Shown: piece after piece, positions 60,644 to 64,000 of the stretch
Numbering within the stretch: position 1 is the first letter of the stretch
How the letters are laid out: each line of letters starts with the position of its first letter
NCBI GenBank assembly: GCA_958428235.1
Contig: CAUAFG010000003.1
Location: 62,001-126,000 of the forward strand
Reading direction: 5' to 3'
Source of the DNA: Faeciplasma sp900553675
Lineage (GTDB): Bacteria > Bacillota > Clostridia > Oscillospirales > Ruminococcaceae
Length of the DNA: 64,000 nt
The notes under the pieces: generated by a model
What the model was told of the DNA's origin: nothing
What the model saw: only the letters and a program-made list of their open reading frames with translations
Databases searched by the model: none
Made by a program: the position numbers and the translations under genes

Positions 60644-61840
60644 TTACATTCTGCCTTGTTTTTTGGATGAAGCTGCTTTAACGGCGTCGTTATATGCTTC
60701 AAACGTCAGATGGGGTATAGCTCTTGCCTTCGACACCGAATCGCGAATGGAGAATTTCAGAGCTTCTGATAGCCCTTCGTCGATATCCCTGCGGGTGTCC
60801 GCACGGATAACCGAAACGTCGGAATAATCGCGCTCTGCCGAAATCAGGTCTGCCATATACACTATTTTATCGAGCATACCCATTCCGCCCCTGCCAACGG
60901 TGTGATACCGCACGGCGGAAAGAATCTCATCGTCCTCAACGCCGAAATTCTCCCGCAGATATACCTCTGCCGCTATGCCGTGATGGGTTTTTGGGGCTTC
61001 AAGCTCAACGTCTGTGACTTCAAACCTGCTTCTTTTTACAAGCTCGAGCTGGGATTCTCTCGGAAGTTCCTTGCAGCAGTCGTGCATAAGTCCCGCAAAA
61101 TAGGCTTTATCGATATCATAGCCGTTGAGATACGCAAGCATAACAGATTCGTTGGCAACGTTCAGCGAATGGATAAATCTCTTTTCCGAAAGCCGCTGAC
61201 TGAGAAATTCAGTATATTTATTATACTTCGATTTGTCAAAATTATAAAGCTTATTTTTTAAAATATACTTTTCAATCGGCTTGGGTACTCGTCCGCCTGA
61301 ACAGCCGTATGCTAAAAAGCTCGCTCTTGCTTCGGTGGAAGATACATCCACCGGGTCGGATTCTATTACCGCGACCCTTCCTCCTGCCGAGCGGATTCTT
61401 TCCGCGCTGTTCTGAATCCTAAGGCTGTCCTCGCGGCTTCTTGAAACGCAGGCGAGGCTGGCAAGCTCCAAGATTCTATCCGCTTTATACCATCCCAAAA
61501 ACGATTCAAGCATATCGCTGCCCATCAGAAAGCAAAGCTGCTCGTCGGGGTGCGAGGTGTGATAGTTTTCGAGGGTGTTGACGGTATAGCTCTTTCCTCC
61601 CGTCTTAAGCTCGTAATCGCTTACGCTTACGCCTGGGATATCCTTTGCGGCAAGACGGCACATTTCAAGCCTTGCCGAGTCGGGGGCAAGATTCTGCGCT
61701 CGCTTGTGCGGAGGGATGTGCGCGGGCATCATGATAAGCTTGTCAGGCTTTAGCTTTTTTAATGCAGCTTTTATCATGGCGATATGACCCATATGAACAG
61801 GGTTGAAGGTTCCGCCGAAAATCACTGTTTTCAAGCCCAT
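60644..61840 (-). CDS. nadD: nicotinate-nucleotide adenylyltransferase fused to YqeK HD hydrolase
   Basis: The product is 398 aa, twice the usual NadD length. Residues 1-190 are NadD: GGTFNPVHMGHIAM (nucleotidyltransferase HxGH site) and VSSTEARASF (ISSTxIR-type motif). Residues 205-398 are YqeK: HSLNVANESVMLAY, LMHDCCKELPRES and HHGIAAEVYL metal site. NadD makes deamido-NAD; YqeK cleaves diadenosine tetraphosphate. The two genes are neighbours in many Firmicutes and are here joined in one frame. Confidence 0.92.
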   Translation of the reverse strand: MGLKTVIFGGTFNPVHMGHIAMIKAALKKLKPDKLIMMPAHIPPHKRAQNLAPDSARLEMCRLAAKDIPGVSVSDYELKTGGKSYTVNTLENYHTSHPDEQLCFLMGSDMLESFLGWYKADRILELASLACVSRSREDSLRIQNSAERIRSAGGRVAVIESDPVDVSSTEARASFLAYGCSGGRVPKPIEKYILKNKLYNFDKSKYNKYTEFLSQRLSEKRFIHSLNVANESVMLAYLNGYDIDKAYFAGLMHDCCKELPRESQLELVKRSRFEVTDVELEAPKTHHGIAAEVYLRENFGVEDDEILSAVRYHTVGRGGMGMLDKIVYMADLISAERDYSDVSVIRADTRRDIDEGLSEALKFSIRDSVSKARAIPHLTFEAYNDAVKAASSKKQGRM

Positions 61841-61852
61841 ATGCCGCCTTTC

Positions 61853-62143
61853 CTATTTCAGCTCGATAACCGGCTTTTCCGGATTTCTCTTGTACAAAAC
61901 CGCCTTTGAGCCTATCGCTATTACAACCTCTGCGCCGATTCTTTCTGCGATTTCCTCCGCCGCCTCGCGCGAGGTGTACATCGAATTGTCGAGACACTTT
62001 ATCTTTATTATTTCATGCACTCTTAAATAATCGTCTATCTGCGCAACCTGAGCGTCGTTTATTCCGCCCTTGCCGATCTGAAATGTGGGTTCAAGACCTG
62101 CGGCGATTGATTTAAGCTGCGCTCTTTGCTTTGAATTAAGCAT
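61853..62143 (-). CDS. yhbY: YhbY-family RNA-binding protein
   Basis: The product is 96 aa, a single CRM domain: LKSIAAGLEPTFQIGKGGIN and the GxxG loop IGKGG. It binds pre-50S particles. It lies between rdgB and nadD-yqeK as in other Firmicutes. Confidence 0.9.
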   Translation of the reverse strand: MLNSKQRAQLKSIAAGLEPTFQIGKGGINDAQVAQIDDYLRVHEIIKIKCLDNSMYTSREAAEEIAERIGAEVVIAIGSKAVLYKRNPEKPVIELK

Positions 62144-62145
62144 AG

Positions 62146-62727
62146 TTATTTTCTCTCCTTGATATAATCTGCCAGCAGCCGCAGAGCCTTTCCGCGGTGG
62201 CTTACGGCGTTTTTCTCATCCGGCGAAAGCTCAGCCGAGCTGACATCTCCCACCATAAAAATGGGGTCGTAGCCAAAGCCGTTTTTGCCAAGCTCCTTAT
62301 AGCCGATTCTGCCCTCAAATTTGCCCAGAAAGCTGCTTTGCGCGCCGTTTTCGTCGATATAGGTTATCGCGCAGACGAATCTTGCGGTTCGCTTTTCATC
62401 CGGCACGCCCTCAAGCTTTTTCAGAACCAGATCATTGTGCACTTTATCGTCCCGTGTGCCGCCGTACCGTGCCGAATGAACGCCCGGCTCGCCGCCCAAA
62501 GCGTCCACCTCTAAACCGCTGTCGTCAGCGATAACCGCGCATTTTGAGATTTCATATACCGCGCGCGCCTTTATCGCAGAATTTTCCTCAAAGGTTTCGC
62601 CTGTTTCCTCGGGATCAACGTGTATTCCCGCTTCCTCCTGAGAGATAATGTGACAGCCCAGCGGCTCCAAAATCTCGCGGAACTCGCGGAGCTTGTGGGG
62701 ATTGTTTGAAGCAAGTATCATATCCAT
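62146..62727 (-). CDS. rdgB: XTP/dITP diphosphatase
   Basis: The product is 193 aa. Ham1-type motifs: LASNNPHKLREF, SAIKARAVYEISK (E/K site), ADDSGLEVDALGGEPGVHSA and SHRGKAL. It removes non-canonical purine triphosphates. The start is preceded by an RBS-like GGGGGCAAAAGCC. Confidence 0.94.
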   Translation of the reverse strand: MDMILASNNPHKLREFREILEPLGCHIISQEEAGIHVDPEETGETFEENSAIKARAVYEISKCAVIADDSGLEVDALGGEPGVHSARYGGTRDDKVHNDLVLKKLEGVPDEKRTARFVCAITYIDENGAQSSFLGKFEGRIGYKELGKNGFGYDPIFMVGDVSSAELSPDEKNAVSHRGKALRLLADYIKERK

Positions 62728-62742
62728 GGCTTTTGCCCCCTA

Positions 62743-63651
62743 TCAGTTGTCAAACAAAGCGTCGGCAAAATCGTGGGCGTTAAACGGCTGCAAATCCTCT
62801 ATCTTCTCGCCGACGGTTATAAGCTTTACAGGCACCTTAAGCTCGTTGGCTATGGGAATTACTATTCCGCCCTTTGCGGTTGAATCAAGCTTTGTAAGTA
62901 TTATGCCGGTGATATCGGCAGCCTCGTTAAACTCTCTTGCCTGATTTACGGCGTTCTGTCCGGTGGTGGCGTCAAGAGCTATCAGGACCTCCAAAGCGCA
63001 GTCGCCCGCCTTGTTGTGGACAATTTTGGATATCTTTGCAAGCTCGCTCATAAGATTTTTCTTTGTGTGAAGCCTTCCGGCGGTGTCCACTATAACCACA
63101 TCGACATTTCTCGCCTTTGCGGCGTCCATAGCGTCATACACTACAGCCGCAGGGTCGGAGCCTTCGGCGTGCTTTATGATATCCGCGCCCGAACGGTCGC
63201 ACCACACCTGAAGCTGGTCTATCGCCGCCGCGCGGAAGGTATCGGCAGCAGCGACAAGCACCTTTTTGCCATCGCTTATAAGCTGGTAGGCAAGCTTGCC
63301 GATAGAGGTTGTCTTGCCCGCGCCGTTTACGCCGATGACAAGAATTACCGAAGGCTTTGTTGAAAGGTTTATAGGCTCGTCCTCGCCGAGCATCTCCACA
63401 ATTATTTCCTTGATTGCAGCCTTAACGCCGTCGGTATCGGATATTTTTTCCTCCTTGACCTTTTGGCGCAGCTTTTCAACTATCTCCTCCGAGGTTCTGC
63501 CGCCGAGATCTGACATAATAAGGGTTTCTTCAAGCTCGTCGTAGAAATCGTCGTCTATCTTTTTCGAGCCGGAGAACAATGAGTTCAGCCCTCCGATAAA
63601 GCTCGATTTGGTCTTTGAAAGTCCGGCTTTCAGCTTATCAAAAAATCCCAT
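62743..63651 (-). CDS. ftsY: signal recognition particle receptor FtsY
   Basis: The product is 302 aa with a short N domain and no acidic A domain, as in Firmicutes. GTPase motifs GVNGAGKTTSIGKLA, DTAGRLHTKKN and TKLDSTAKGG are present. It docks ribosome-SRP complexes to the membrane. It follows smc after 26 bases, the conserved smc-ftsY order. Confidence 0.96.
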   Translation of the reverse strand: MGFFDKLKAGLSKTKSSFIGGLNSLFSGSKKIDDDFYDELEETLIMSDLGGRTSEEIVEKLRQKVKEEKISDTDGVKAAIKEIIVEMLGEDEPINLSTKPSVILVIGVNGAGKTTSIGKLAYQLISDGKKVLVAAADTFRAAAIDQLQVWCDRSGADIIKHAEGSDPAAVVYDAMDAAKARNVDVVIVDTAGRLHTKKNLMSELAKISKIVHNKAGDCALEVLIALDATTGQNAVNQAREFNEAADITGIILTKLDSTAKGGIVIPIANELKVPVKLITVGEKIEDLQPFNAHDFADALFDN

Positions 63652-63677
63652 CGGGTAACATCCTTTCTTGATTTATA

Positions 63678-64000
63678 TTAATTTTCATCCGAGAACACAG
63701 CCTGCGAAACATCCATTTTCAGAAGCTTTGAAACGCCCTTTTCCTGCATGGTAACGCCATACAAAACGTCAGCTTCTTCCATGGTTCCGCGCCTGTGGGT
63801 TACAACTATAAACTGCGTTGTATCGGTGAAGTTGCGAAGATACTGCGCATATCGTGTGACGTTTACATCGTCCAGCGCGGCTTCTATCTCGTCCAGAATG
63901 CAAAACGGTGACGGGCGAAGCTTTAATATCGCAAAATATATGGCAATAGCCACAAACGACTGCTCGCCGCCCGACAAAAGCGAAAGATTTTTTATGACCT
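63678..64000 (-). CDS. smc: chromosome segregation ATPase SMC, C-terminal end
   Basis: Only the last ~107 codons are in the window; the gene continues beyond the right edge. The ABC signature LSGGEQSFVAIAI, Walker B PFCILDEIEAALDD and the His-switch FIVVTHRRGTMEEAD are visible. SMC condenses and segregates the chromosome with ScpA/B. Its position before ftsY supports the call. Confidence 0.95.
   Translation of the reverse strand, partial: VIKNLSLLSGGEQSFVAIAIYFAILKLRPSPFCILDEIEAALDDVNVTRYAQYLRNFTDTTQFIVVTHRRGTMEEADVLYGVTMQEKGVSKLLKMDVSQAVFSDEN

Overview
The window reads as chromosomal DNA of a low-to-mid GC, endospore-forming member of the Clostridia, most likely a gut or rumen Oscillospiraceae/Ruminococcaceae (inference). 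The reasons are: a 29-residue SpoVM, RemA, a PASTA kinase and the prpC-prkC-rsgA-spoVM gene order of Firmicutes; strong AGGAGG-type ribosome sites; S-box and RFN riboswitches; and secreted GH10, GH30 and GH13 enzymes. No phage, IS element, CRISPR array or rRNA operon is visible. One tRNA gene (Thr, GGT) is present. Most genes lie on the minus strand.

Layout. 1-1.1 kb: 5' end of a lipoprotein gene with a palindromic operator, and a divergent RadC-like protein. 1.2-5.7 kb (plus strand): a carbohydrate ABC importer (two permeases and a binding protein, no ATPase) and an OB-fold-like lipoprotein. 5.7-8.75 kb: decaying genes, namely a lipoprotein with an in-frame TAA and an ABC-2-type permease that has lost its start and is frameshifted near its end. 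8.8-22 kb: a long conserved housekeeping run, transcribed yicC-remA-gmk-rpoZ-priA-def-fmt-yugP-rsmB-rlmN-prpC-prkC-rsgA-spoVM. 22.1-24.2 kb: an HD hydrolase and asnS. 24.3-30.3 kb: a ydjGHI-like membrane cluster, a DIP1984-like protein and an HD-GYP gene interrupted by an in-frame TAG. 30.4-33.9 kb: four tandem surface-protein genes in an A-B-A-B order, each with its own similar promoter and terminator. 34-44.7 kb: GH10 xylanase, DUF3810 protein, CDF transporter, yfbR, DUF4364, an EPSP-synthase-like protein, pcrA, an AI-2E-family permease, and a pyrophosphatase-like/ACT pair. 44.7-49.5 kb: tRNA-Thr, acetyltransferase, SAM-riboswitch-controlled metK, a CBM-like lipoprotein and a GH13 enzyme. 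49.5-54.9 kb: GH30 lipoprotein, FMN-riboswitch-controlled ribU, a Cys/Asp-rich zinc-ribbon protein, efp and a Xaa-Pro peptidase. 54.9-64 kb: an AP-endonuclease-like TIM barrel, yqeG, rpsU, leuS, rsfS, an LCP-like protein, a nadD-yqeK fusion, yhbY, rdgB, ftsY and the 3' end of smc.

How it fits together. The bulk is translation, cell division and housekeeping machinery. Blocks devoted to polysaccharide capture and breakdown are inserted between: the ABC importer, the A/B surface proteins beside the xylanase, and the GH30-GH13 pair. The most unusual items are the A-B-A-B surface-protein array with a shared promoter-proximal element, the Cys/Asp tract protein, several enzyme-family members lacking key catalytic residues (RadC-, EPSPS- and LCP-like), and three fresh-looking gene breaks. 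All functions are inferred from reading the sequence; no database search was run.
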